Shown: positions 1-7,645 of the stretch, piece after piece
Layout of the letters: each line of letters starts with the position of its first letter
Numbering within the stretch: position 1 is the first letter of the stretch
From: Burkholderiaceae bacterium
GTDB lineage: Bacteria; Pseudomonadota; Gammaproteobacteria; Burkholderiales; Burkholderiaceae
Length of the DNA stretch: 18,529 nucleotides
Assembly: GCA_023253905.1 (NCBI GenBank)
Contig: JALREG010000055.1
Coordinates: forward strand, 1-18,529
Direction of reading: 5' to 3'
The notes under the pieces: generated by a model
The model's database searches: none
What the model was told of the DNA's origin: nothing
Seen by the model: the letters and a program-made list of their open reading frames with translations, nothing else
Position numbers and translations under genes: made by a program

Positions 1-1328
1 ACGGCTTCTGCCACATCGATCGTTTGCCCTCCCTGGGACATTGCATTCATTCGCCGCCCGGCCTCGCGAATCGCAAACGGAATGGCCGCGGTCATCGCAG
101 TCTCAATGAAACCAGGCGCCACCGCATTGATGGCCATCGAACCGCTGGCAAAAGCCTCGGCATGGCTGCGCACCAGCCCAATCAACCCCGCCTTGGAGAA
201 CGCGTAGTTGGTCTGCCCGGCATTGCCAGCAATACCGGAGATTGATGAGAGACAGACCACCCGCGCCCCAGGTTTGAGGGCCCCGGCCGCGAGCAGCGCT
301 TCGTTGATCCGTGCCGGCGCCTGCAGGTTGACGGCGACGACCTGCTGCCAGAGTTCAGGCCGCATCCGGGCGATCGTCCGATCGCGGGTGATGCCAGCGT
401 TATGAATGACACCATCCCAGCCGCCCATTTCCGCCGCCAGGGCGGCCAGTTCAGCGGGCGCATGATCGGCTGTGATGTCGAGCGCCACGCCCCGGGCACC
501 CAGCCGGCTCGCCACGGTATCCAGCGCCGCCTGGGCCTGAGGCACGTCGAGACAGACCAGCCGCGCGCCATCGCGGGCGAGTACGTCGGCGATCGCCTCG
601 CCGATTCCTCTCGAGGCGCCCGTGACCAGGATCGTCCGACCCCCGAGCGGGTGTTGCCAGTCGATCTCAGCGCCCAGCCAATTCCCAGGGGCTGCCAGGG
701 TAATCACCTGCCCCGACACATAAGCACTGCGCGGCGAGAGCAGAAACCGCAGCGCGCCTTCGAGCACGGGCTCCGCGCCGTGGGCAACCCGCAGAAGCTG
801 CACGGTGATCCCGCGTCGCGCCTCGCGCGCAACCGACCGCATCAGTCCTTCTAGCGCCTGTTGAACAACCGCCTGCCCCGGATTTACGCAACCGTCAGCC
901 GACCGACCGAGGAGCACGATCCGTCCGCTTGGCCGCACCGAGCGAATCGCGTCATGGAGGTAGTGATAAAGCGGTTCGGCATCCACGACATCGCGCAGAC
1001 CGGTGGCATCGAACACGAGCGCATCGACCCGCATGCCTGGCGTATCGCCCACCACCCAGCGTCCCGACATCAGCCCCGCTGCATTGGCGATCGCGGTCCA
1101 CTGCGGAAGGCTGTCATGCGCGAGCGTCTTCCCCTGCATGGCCGAAAACGAAGCGACCAACGCCTCTAGCAAACCCGGTTGGGGACCCGCCCCCACCAGC
1201 ACCTCGCCGTCGAGCACGGGTTGATGGCGGCTGAATCGGCGCAAGGGCTGCGGCTGCGGCAGGCCCAGGATCGAGGTGATGACCGAGCCCAACCGGGAAT
1301 TTGCAAAACTCAGGTAAGCGTCAGACAT
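1..1328 (-). CDS. Two-domain 3-oxoacyl-ACP reductase-like SDR (partial, C-terminus beyond left edge)
   Basis: NAD(P)H-dependent short-chain dehydrogenase/reductase, read from ATG at 1328 through 442 codons without a stop to the left edge. The C-terminal half is a full classical SDR: cofactor motif TGASRGIG at residues 236-243, a serine near 362 (LSSISG), and catalytic Tyr375 and Lys379 in YAFSK. The first ~210 residues form a degenerate Rossmann-like domain without an intact glycine motif (it starts MSDAYLSFANSRLG and later has SGRIVLLGRS). This fused layout matches the ~450-residue FabG-like reductases that often sit near acetyl-CoA acetyltransferase and MaoC hydratase genes. By family it should reduce 3-oxoacyl-ACP or 3-oxoacyl-CoA in the cytoplasm. 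It is divergent from the SDR at 1465 across 136 bp. The family is clear; the substrate is inferred. Confidence 0.9.
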   Translation of the reverse strand, partial: MSDAYLSFANSRLGSVITSILGLPQPQPLRRFSRHQPVLDGEVLVGAGPQPGLLEALVASFSAMQGKTLAHDSLPQWTAIANAAGLMSGRWVVGDTPGMRVDALVFDATGLRDVVDAEPLYHYLHDAIRSVRPSGRIVLLGRSADGCVNPGQAVVQQALEGLMRSVAREARRGITVQLLRVAHGAEPVLEGALRFLLSPRSAYVSGQVITLAAPGNWLGAEIDWQHPLGGRTILVTGASRGIGEAIADVLARDGARLVCLDVPQAQAALDTVASRLGARGVALDITADHAPAELAALAAEMGGWDGVIHNAGITRDRTIARMRPELWQQVVAVNLQAPARINEALLAAGALKPGARVVCLSSISGIAGNAGQTNYAFSKAGLIGLVRSHAEAFASGSMAINAVAPGFIETAMTAAIPFAIREAGRRMNAMSQGGQTIDVAEA

Positions 1329-1464
1329 GGGGAACCATCCTGTGAAGCAGCCATGCTACCCCGCCCACCACTCGGATCCGCGAAACCCAAGGCCCCGACC
1401 GGCGAAACTTCAGGGCATCATCGCGCACCAGGCTGCACTTCCCCCTCTCCATTCAAGGACTCTC

Positions 1465-2229
1465 ATGGATCTCAAACTCGCAGGCAAAACCGTGATGATC
1501 ACCGGCGGCTCGAAAGGTATCGGCGCCTCGTGTGCCTGGTCGTTTGCGGCTGAAGGTTGCGGGCTGAAGCTGGTGGCGCGTAACGGCGAAGCCCTCCAGG
1601 CGCTCGCGCGGCAGATCGAGGCGGCGCGCGGGGTCAAGGTGGAAACCTACGCGCTCGACCTCCGCGCCCCCGCTGATCTGGCGCAAGCCGCTGCCCTGTG
1701 CAGCGACCTGGACATTCTGGTGAACAACGCGGGCGACATTCCTGCAGGATCCCTCGACCGCCTGGATGACCCCGCCTGGCGACATGCCTGGGAACTCAAA
1801 GTGTTTTCCTACATCTCGCTTTCGCGCGCAGCGTTTGTGGCCATGCGCGACCGTGGCCAGGGCGTGATCACCAACGTGATCGGCATGGCGGCCGAGCGGC
1901 CAACCTTCGAATACATCTGCGGGGCAACCGCCAATGCCGGGCTTGCCGCCTTCACCAAGGCGCTCGGACAGGGCTCGCTCAAGCACGGTGTCCGGGTGAT
2001 GGGCGTGCACCCACCTTCCACCCGCACCGAGCGAATCGACACCATCCAGCGCGGGCTCGCCAAACAGCACTACGGCGATGAATCCCGCGTTGACGACCTG
2101 TTCCGAGACAAACTCGCCACCCCTGCGATCGACCCCGAGCAGGTCGCCGATGCGGTGGTCTATCTGTCCTCGCCCCGGGCAAGCCAGTTGACCGGCATTG
2201 TGATGAATCTGGGAATGGTGAACGGCTGA
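1465..2229 (+). CDS. SDR family oxidoreductase lacking the catalytic lysine
   Basis: A 254-residue short-chain dehydrogenase. I chose ATG 1465 because an AAGGA ribosome site lies at 1455-1459 and the protein then begins [15 protein letters not shown], as SDRs do. An in-frame ATG at 1327 would add 46 proline-rich, unlikely residues. Visible are the cofactor motif TGGSKGIG (13-20), NNAG (87-90) and the active-site tyrosine at 150. The usual YxxxK is replaced by YICGA, so position 154 is Ala, and no serine stands at the normal triad position upstream. The same YICG pattern occurs in one subfamily of annotated bacterial SDRs, so it looks inherited rather than damaged. It may be a reductase with altered chemistry or a non-classical SDR; the substrate is unknown. 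ugd follows after 86 bp. Confidence 0.9.
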   Translation: MDLKLAGKTVMITGGSKGIGASCAWSFAAEGCGLKLVARNGEALQALARQIEAARGVKVETYALDLRAPADLAQAAALCSDLDILVNNAGDIPAGSLDRLDDPAWRHAWELKVFSYISLSRAAFVAMRDRGQGVITNVIGMAAERPTFEYICGATANAGLAAFTKALGQGSLKHGVRVMGVHPPSTRTERIDTIQRGLAKQHYGDESRVDDLFRDKLATPAIDPEQVADAVVYLSSPRASQLTGIVMNLGMVNG

Positions 2230-2231
2230 AG

Positions 2232-2260
2232 AGGCGCGCTGACAATCCCGAACCGCGCCT
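2232..2260 (+). repeat. Inverted repeat (7-bp stem, 15-nt loop) after the SDR gene
   Basis: AGGCGCG at 2232-2238 pairs perfectly with CGCGCCT at 2254-2260, just after the SDR stop codon. In RNA it would form a GC-rich hairpin, but no T-run follows. It is at best a weak terminator or a 3' stabilising structure between the SDR and ugd. It may also be chance in GC-rich DNA. Confidence 0.35.
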
Positions 2261-2315
2261 GAGTCGGTCCTCGCCGAGGTTATCATTCCGGCATCTCCAG
2301 CCTGATTGTTCCCCA

Positions 2316-3482
2316 ATGAAAATCGCTGTCGCCGGCCTGGGCTATGTAGGCCTCTCCAACGCAGTACTGCTTTCGCAGCGCCACGAGGTGGTCGCGGTCG
2401 ACCTGGTTGCCGCCAAGGTTGATCAGGTAAACGCCCGACAGTCGCCCATTGAAGACGCCGACATCACCGCATTTCTGGCCACCAAGCCGCTCAAGTTGCG
2501 GGCAACGGTCAATGGGGCCGACGCCTGGCGCGACGCCGACTTTGTGGTCATCGCCACCCCCACCGACTACGACCCGGTCACCAATTATTTCAATACCGCC
2601 TCGGTGGATGCGGTCATCCGTGATGTGACGGCCGTTAATCCGCGGGCGCTGATGGTGATCAAGTCCACCATCCCGGTGGGATTCACACTGGCTGCACGCG
2701 AGCGTCACGGCACGCAGAACATTGTCTTCAGTCCCGAGTTTTTGCGCGAAGGCAAGGCGTTGCACGACAACCTGTACCCCAGCCGTATTGTGGTGGGCGA
2801 ACAATCAGATCGCGCGCGGGCGTTCGCCTCGCTCCTTCAGGAGGCTTCCCTCAGACCCGACGTGCCGGTGCTCTTTACGGGCAGCACCGAGGCCGAAGCG
2901 ATCAAGCTCTTCGCCAACACGTACCTCGCCATGCGGGTTGCCTATTTCAACGAACTCGACAGCTATGCCGCCTCACACGGTCTGGACACGCGCGAAATCA
3001 TCGAAGGCGTGTGCCTCGATCCACGCATCGGCAGCTTCTACAACAACCCCAGCTTCGGCTACGGTGGCTATTGCCTGCCCAAGGACACCAAGCAACTGCT
3101 TGCCAATTTCGCCAATGTCCCGCAAACCCTCATCGAAGCCATCGTCAACGCCAACAGCACCCGTAAAGACTTCGTCTCCTTTGACATCCTCAAACGCAAT
3201 CCGAAAACCGTGGGCATTTACCGGCTGGTGATGAAGGCAGGGTCCGACAACTTTCGCGCGAGCAGCGTTCAGGGCATCATGAAGCGGCTGAAGGCCAAAG
3301 GTGTCGAGGTGATTGTCTATGAGCCCGTGCTGAAGGAACCGCGCTTCTTCAACTCCGAGGTCACCCACGACCTCGCCAGCTTCAAGCAGCGGGTCGATCT
3401 GATCGTGGCAAACCGCCTCACGCCCGAGATCGCCGATGTCGCCGACAGGGTCTATACGCGCGATCTCTTCGCGTCAGACTGA
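2316..3482 (+). CDS. ugd: UDP-glucose 6-dehydrogenase
   Basis: Oxidises UDP-glucose to UDP-glucuronate with two NAD+ in the cytoplasm, feeding capsule, exopolysaccharide or lipid A sugar pathways. The 388-residue length matches the short bacterial form. Visible are the N-terminal NAD motif GLGYVG (7-12), the KSTIPVG segment with Thr118, [10 protein letters not shown] with Glu141 and Glu145, Lys197 and Asn201 in the central helix ([13 protein letters not shown]), and the nucleophile Cys253 in [13 protein letters not shown] with Asp257. All expected catalytic residues are present. A C-terminal UDP-binding domain (about 295-388) follows. Start ATG 2316 gives the canonical [12 protein letters not shown]; no strong Shine-Dalgarno precedes it. 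No glycosyltransferase or capsule genes lie nearby. A closely related nucleotide-sugar dehydrogenase remains possible but less likely. Confidence 0.95.
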   Translation: MKIAVAGLGYVGLSNAVLLSQRHEVVAVDLVAAKVDQVNARQSPIEDADITAFLATKPLKLRATVNGADAWRDADFVVIATPTDYDPVTNYFNTASVDAVIRDVTAVNPRALMVIKSTIPVGFTLAARERHGTQNIVFSPEFLREGKALHDNLYPSRIVVGEQSDRARAFASLLQEASLRPDVPVLFTGSTEAEAIKLFANTYLAMRVAYFNELDSYAASHGLDTREIIEGVCLDPRIGSFYNNPSFGYGGYCLPKDTKQLLANFANVPQTLIEAIVNANSTRKDFVSFDILKRNPKTVGIYRLVMKAGSDNFRASSVQGIMKRLKAKGVEVIVYEPVLKEPRFFNSEVTHDLASFKQRVDLIVANRLTPEIADVADRVYTRDLFASD

Positions 3483-3588
3483 CCCTTGCGCTCCCGCGAG
3501 ATCCATCTGCCCGCGCCAGACCAGAACAAAGCATTTCATGAATCCGCAGCAAAATACACGGCCTCGCCCGCCGACCCAGAATCCCGTG

Positions 3589-3606
3589 GAGACAACCCGT
3601 TGTTTC
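3589..3606 (+). promoter_or_regulatory. Possible hairpin in the leader of the secreted-protein gene
   Basis: ACAAC (3592-3596) and GTTGT (3599-3603) form a perfect stem. It extends to about 8 bp if one G-U pair and the flanking bases are counted. The only GGAG near this gene (3588-3591) lies just before the stem, 23 nt from ATG 3615. Folding could bring it closer to the start or hide it. The sequence shows the dyad only; any translational effect is inference. Confidence 0.25.
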
Positions 3607-3614
3607 GGACAACC

Positions 3615-4709
3615 ATGACCCGTCTAATTCGCCTGATTTCAATTGCCCTTGCTTCAACCCTGAGCATGTCCGTCGCCCTGGCGGGCGGCGTCCACCAGAA
3701 TGAAGTCGCCCGCTATCTGGCCGGCCTCGCACCGGATGCCCAGTCGAGCGTCCACACGCTTACCCAGGAACCCGCGTGGGCAACGCATTCCGAGCAGATG
3801 AACGCGGCCTGGGGGCGGCTGGAGCGCCGGCAGCTTGAGCCCGTTCGCGCCTGGTCGGCCGCGCACCTCGGCCCGCCCAGCCCCACCTTGCTCTATATGT
3901 TCAGCGGCCCCGATTATCTCTACGCCCGCAACTTCTTTCCCGACGCACGCACCTATGTACTCGCGGGTCTTGAGCCCCCCGGGCGAATGATTCGTCTGGA
4001 CCCTCTGTCAGGTGAAGATCGTCAGCGGGGCCTGGAGAGCCTGCGCGAATCGCTTCGAAGCATTCTCGATGCCAGTTTCTTTATTACCGCCGATATGCTG
4101 AAAGACCTGCAGGGGCACGCCTTTTCCGGCGTAATGCCACTCCTGTACGTGTTTCTTGCGCGCTCCGGCATGGAGATCACCGCTGTGCGGCACCTGGGCC
4201 TCACGGAAGACGGGGGTACGGTCACCCTGCCCGTTCCCGCCCGTGTACGCCCCAACGGCATCGAAATCAGTTTCCGCGATCGAGAGAAGGCCACCGATCG
4301 GAAGCTTTTCTACTTCAGCATCGATCTGTCGAATGTCGGTCTCTCTGATGGGGCGTTCATCAAGTTCATCGAGCGACTGGGACCGTCGGATGCCTTCTTC
4401 AAAAGCGCCTCCTACCTGCCGCACGCCGAAAATTTCCTTCGCATCCGCTCCACGGTCATGCAGCAGAGTGTGCGCATTCTTCAAGATGACACCGGCGTAC
4501 CGCTGGCGGGTTACGACCCTGGCGTCTGGCAGGTCACACCCTTTGGCCGCTACACCCGCCCCATCCAGATGTTCGATTACATGCACCAGCCCGCGCTCAC
4601 GCGACTGTTCGAGCAGGCCCCAGCCGCGCCGATCAATTTCCGCCTGGGCTATGGCTATGGCATTGACACCACAGGCATTCTGCTCGCAACGCGCCGCACG
4701 CCACGATAG
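3615..4709 (+). CDS. Secreted protein of unknown function
   Basis: I do not recognise a named family. The 364-residue protein begins with a clear Sec signal peptide: MTRLIRL, a hydrophobic core, then ALA|GG with predicted cleavage after residue 23. The mature part is mixed alpha/beta with no further membrane segment. Notable stretches are MFSGPDYLYARNFFPD (95-110), TYVLAGLEPPG (113-123), SFFITADM (154-161), KSASYLPHAENFLRIRS (263-279) and FRLGYGYG (342-349). There are no cysteines in the mature chain and no obvious lipobox. ATG 3615 was chosen over an in-frame upstream start at 3486 because the signal peptide begins there. It is likely periplasmic or outer-membrane-associated. It follows ugd by 132 bp and is convergent with the MBL hydrolase gene, so neighbours give little hint of its role. 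Confidence 0.8.
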   Translation: MTRLIRLISIALASTLSMSVALAGGVHQNEVARYLAGLAPDAQSSVHTLTQEPAWATHSEQMNAAWGRLERRQLEPVRAWSAAHLGPPSPTLLYMFSGPDYLYARNFFPDARTYVLAGLEPPGRMIRLDPLSGEDRQRGLESLRESLRSILDASFFITADMLKDLQGHAFSGVMPLLYVFLARSGMEITAVRHLGLTEDGGTVTLPVPARVRPNGIEISFRDREKATDRKLFYFSIDLSNVGLSDGAFIKFIERLGPSDAFFKSASYLPHAENFLRIRSTVMQQSVRILQDDTGVPLAGYDPGVWQVTPFGRYTRPIQMFDYMHQPALTRLFEQAPAAPINFRLGYGYGIDTTGILLATRRTPR

Positions 4710-4737
4710 GGCTGGCGCGTGCGCGCTGGCTCTCCCC

Positions 4738-5733
4738 TCAGGTTGTTTGGGGCTGATGAATCCCGCCGCATTTCTCGCAGCGATATTTACGCATCAGTCC
4801 GAATAGCCGAAGCACCTCGCCCTCCTCGCGTTTTTCCAGTGGCATGCCGGCGAACTCCCGGTACAGCACGTGGACATTCACCACGATACGTTCGCCATCG
4901 AGCCAATGCGACCAGCCATCCATGCGGATATCCCAGGCTGCTTCTTCCGCGCTCATTCCCGCATCAAAGCGCTTGCGCGTTTCGTCACGGATGTAAACAA
5001 AGTAGTCGCGAAGCCCCTGTAGCCCTGAGCGGTCGGTGATCGGGCCGTGCCCGGGCACCACCGTCTGAACGTCCCAGGACATCATCAGATCGAGCGCTGC
5101 GATCCAGTTATTGACCGGCCCCGCCCAGAGGATTGGGTGACCGTTCATGAACACGATATCGCCGGTAAACACGGTACTGTCCTGAGGTACCCACACGAGC
5201 ACATCGCCCCGCGTGTGGGCCGGACCCACCTCGATCAGGTGCACATCCTTTGAGCCGACCTTCAGATCAAGACGCCCCTCAAAGGTGCGCGTGGGCGGCG
5301 TGTGCCTGACTTCATCAAAGCGGAAATACTGGCCCATGGTCTCGTGCATGAACTGGGCACCTGGCCCCAGCTCGCGCCAGTTCCTGACCATGGCGGCCAT
5401 GTCCTCGGGGCGGCGCAGCTCCATGTCCTCAGCGCATGCACGCGATGCGATGATCTCGGAGTCGGCCACCAGCTGGTTACCAAACACATGGTCGCCGTTG
5501 TTGTGCGTGTTCACCACCCGCGGTATGCGCCGGGCGGCTGGCGTGGCTGCCCGCATGGAGGCCAGCATCTCGCCTGTGAGCTGCACATCAAACAGGGTAT
5601 CGACCAGCAGGCAGGTGTCGCCATCGACGATCAGGCCCGCGTTGGACCAACCCCAGGAACCATCTGGCTGCAGGTAAGCCCAGAGACCATTACCGAGATC
5701 ATGAAGCCCTTTTTGAAACTGCCAGGCAGCCAT
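4738..5733 (-). CDS. MBL-fold metallo-hydrolase (HxNxDH variant)
   Basis: A 331-residue metallo-beta-lactamase-fold hydrolase, probably cytoplasmic since no signal peptide is seen. The metal motif reads HNNGDH (77-82): His77, Asp81 and His82 are kept, but the second histidine of classical HxHxDH is Asn79. Further ligand positions are His173 (GPAHTRGD), Asp192 (FTGDIVF) and His229 (VPGHGP). HxNGDH variants are a known MBL subgroup, so it may use one main metal site or altered chemistry. The C-terminus has an added CEKCGGIH segment (Cys319, Cys322). It is the last gene of the lysR-TRAP unit, starting 11 bp after the large permease stop, with a strong Shine-Dalgarno overlapping that stop codon. 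The context suggests hydrolysis of an ester, lactone or thioester derived from the imported compound; the substrate is unknown. Confidence 0.88.
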   Translation of the reverse strand: MAAWQFQKGLHDLGNGLWAYLQPDGSWGWSNAGLIVDGDTCLLVDTLFDVQLTGEMLASMRAATPAARRIPRVVNTHNNGDHVFGNQLVADSEIIASRACAEDMELRRPEDMAAMVRNWRELGPGAQFMHETMGQYFRFDEVRHTPPTRTFEGRLDLKVGSKDVHLIEVGPAHTRGDVLVWVPQDSTVFTGDIVFMNGHPILWAGPVNNWIAALDLMMSWDVQTVVPGHGPITDRSGLQGLRDYFVYIRDETRKRFDAGMSAEEAAWDIRMDGWSHWLDGERIVVNVHVLYREFAGMPLEKREEGEVLRLFGLMRKYRCEKCGGIHQPQTT

Positions 5734-5738
5734 TACCT

Positions 5739-5745
5739 ACCTCCT
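5739..5745 (-). promoter_or_regulatory. Strong Shine-Dalgarno of the MBL hydrolase gene
   Basis: Read on the minus strand this is AGGAGGT, five bases before ATG 5733. It overlaps the TGA of the TRAP large permease (5745-5747), which supports translational coupling and a shared transcript. Confidence 0.75.
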
Positions 5746-7064
5746 CATCGGACAAAAAACAGCGCGAGTTGCGGAAACGCCGTGACCAGAATCAGCGTAA
5801 ATGTCATGGCGACCACAAAGGGAAATGATCCTGCGAAGACATCATTCAGCGTGATGCCCTGCTGCTGCAAGTTAGCCTTCACGACAAAGCAGGCGACACC
5901 GAGCGGCGGCGTCAATAACCCCACCTCCACCGCAATGACGGTCACCACGCCCAGCCAGATGATGTCCGTGCCAAAGCCCGTGAAAATGGGTAGGGCGAGC
6001 GGTACCGTGATGAGAACGATGGAGCCCGAATCGAGAATGGTGCCGAGCGCGAGGATGAGGACCAGATATCCAATCATCACGGACCAGAAGCTCAGGTTGT
6101 TGCCCTGGACCCAACCAGAAATCGCATTGGGTAACCCGGATGAGGCCAGCATCGTGGCGTACAGGTGAGCCGCCACGATCAGGAAAGAAATCGCAGCGGT
6201 GACAATTCCGGTTTCGGTGAGAATCTCGATGATGGTCCGGCGATCGAGCGCACGCTTGGAAATGGCCAGTAGCATCGCGCACAGCGTTCCAATCGCGCCC
6301 GCCTCGATCGGCGTAAACACCCCGCCGTAAATACCCCCCAGCACTGCGGCCACCAGCAACACAATGGGTGCGGCTTTCGCAATCATCACCGACACAGACA
6401 TGGTTTGATTGCCACGGCCCAGCTCGCCATCGCCAACAAACACGAAGCGCTGCCGCCAGCGGGCAAAACCGCCAATCATCACACAGTAAACCAGGGTGAG
6501 AAGCAACCCGGGAACGATGCCTGCGGTAAAGAGATCGCCAATCGAGGTTTCAGCCACGATTCCGAACAGGATCATGAGAAGGCTGGGCGGAATGAGCATC
6601 CCGAGCACCGAGGATCCCGCTACCACGCCCACCGCAAAACGCGGCGTATAACCCAGTCGCAGCAACTCGGGAACCGCCACCCGGGTGAAGACCGAAGCCG
6701 ACGCGATGCTGGTGCCATTCACGGCGGCGAACACCGCATTGGCCGACACCGTCGCCATACCAAGGCCGCCACGAAAGGGCCGGAATAACTGCCCGGCGAC
6801 ATCGAAGGTATCGCGCCCGATACCCGATACGCTCACGAAAAACCCCATCATGACAAACAGTGGGATGGTTCCAAAGGAATAATTGGCAATTGACTCGGTT
6901 GCCGCCTGGGCAAGCATGTTGCCCGCAATGATCCAGTCGCCGCGAATCAGCGTGAGCCCCACCACCGACACCGCCAGGAGCGAAACCGCCACATGCATGC
7001 CGGTCTGAATCAGGACCACGATGGCCGCGATGGACAGCAACCCGATGACGGCATCAGCACCCAT
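5745..7064 (-). CDS. dctM: TRAP transporter large permease (DctM family)
   Basis: The 439-residue inner-membrane subunit that couples sodium or proton gradients to solute import. It is almost entirely hydrophobic, with about a dozen predicted helices. The family signature is clear: AVNGTSIASASVFTRVAVPE (114-133) followed by LLRLGYTPRFAVGVVAGSS and LGMLIPPS (154-161). ATG 7064 was chosen because AAGG at about 7077-7080 lies at good spacing; an in-frame GTG at 7073 is an alternative. It lies 32 bp after the small permease gene. The name follows the family; the cargo need not be a C4-dicarboxylate. Confidence 0.93.
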   Translation of the reverse strand: MGADAVIGLLSIAAIVVLIQTGMHVAVSLLAVSVVGLTLIRGDWIIAGNMLAQAATESIANYSFGTIPLFVMMGFFVSVSGIGRDTFDVAGQLFRPFRGGLGMATVSANAVFAAVNGTSIASASVFTRVAVPELLRLGYTPRFAVGVVAGSSVLGMLIPPSLLMILFGIVAETSIGDLFTAGIVPGLLLTLVYCVMIGGFARWRQRFVFVGDGELGRGNQTMSVSVMIAKAAPIVLLVAAVLGGIYGGVFTPIEAGAIGTLCAMLLAISKRALDRRTIIEILTETGIVTAAISFLIVAAHLYATMLASSGLPNAISGWVQGNNLSFWSVMIGYLVLILALGTILDSGSIVLITVPLALPIFTGFGTDIIWLGVVTVIAVEVGLLTPPLGVACFVVKANLQQQGITLNDVFAGSFPFVVAMTFTLILVTAFPQLALFFVR

Positions 7065-7096
7065 GAGGAGCACCTTTCAGATTGGGGGCGATATGC

Positions 7097-7645
7097 TCAA
7101 TCATGCTTGGGGGCGTCCTCTGACAGTACCGGTGGAGGCGCGTGACCCAGCGCCACTCGGACATCACGCCAAGTGTGCAGAAAATACTGAATGGCAGTGA
7201 GCCCCGCGCCCAGACAGACAATGAAATGGATGGGCCATTTGGGCGCTGTGAATACCCCGGCTGTACCCACATAGTCGCCTTCGGTCCAGGCCTCTAACAA
7301 TACCGGCGCAACAAAGGCGAGCATCATCAGGCATAGCAAACCGCCGATCACATGCTGCACGCCCTGAAGCGCATAGCCCGCGCGGGGCCTGCGCTGTAAC
7401 AAAGGCAAGATGAACACATCCGACCGGATGAAGCGCTCCACCGAGAGGGTATGCGCCAGCTGCAGGAACACGATCCCCACGATCGAGAGCGCCACCACCT
7501 CGGCGACGCCTTCGATCGGCCGATTCATGAGGTAGCGCCCCGCCACATCGGCGCAGACCAGAAACATGACCAACACAATCCAGACCGACCCCACACCCGC
7601 GAGCAGCGCGGTCAGGCGCTGGAACAGCCCGGCGTTGGGGTTCAT
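7097..7645 (-). CDS. dctQ: TRAP transporter small permease (DctQ family)
   Basis: A 182-residue membrane protein with four predicted helices (about 12-34, 47-68, 95-117 and 137-157). This is the layout of the TRAP small subunit that pairs with DctM. Family-like features are the segment CADVAGRYLMNRPIEGVAE (31-49) and HTLSVERFIRSDVF (65-78). The start ATG 7645 overlaps the stop TGA of the binding-protein gene in an ATGA (7642-7645), so translation is likely coupled. A longer in-frame reading from 7756 would extend into the upstream gene and has no hydrophobic or family sequence, so it is rejected. The hydrophilic C-terminal tail is cytoplasmic by the usual topology. Confidence 0.9.
   Translation of the reverse strand: MNPNAGLFQRLTALLAGVGSVWIVLVMFLVCADVAGRYLMNRPIEGVAEVVALSIVGIVFLQLAHTLSVERFIRSDVFILPLLQRRPRAGYALQGVQHVIGGLLCLMMLAFVAPVLLEAWTEGDYVGTAGVFTAPKWPIHFIVCLGAGLTAIQYFLHTWRDVRVALGHAPPPVLSEDAPKHD

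Noticed and set aside
182..571. Minus-strand frame in the left SDR region
   Set aside because: Out of frame with the continuous reductase reading from 1328, which carries the catalytic Tyr-x3-Lys in this stretch.
1327..1464. 46-residue N-terminal extension of the plus-strand SDR
   Set aside because: Pro/His-rich, unlike SDR N-termini; AAGGA at 1455-1459 points to ATG 1465.
1453..2316. Minus-strand open frame (287 codons) opposite the SDR
   Set aside because: The opposite strand encodes an SDR with intact cofactor motif and ribosome site; this frame has no recognisable domain.
4711..4730. GC-rich repeat between the secreted-protein gene and the MBL gene as a terminator
   Set aside because: The stem is only 4-5 bp (GCGC/GCGC) with no T-run on either strand; too weak to call.
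5302..6168. Plus-strand open frame (288 codons) across the MBL and dctM genes
   Set aside because: Crosses two genuine minus-strand genes and their junction; no ribosome site or family features.
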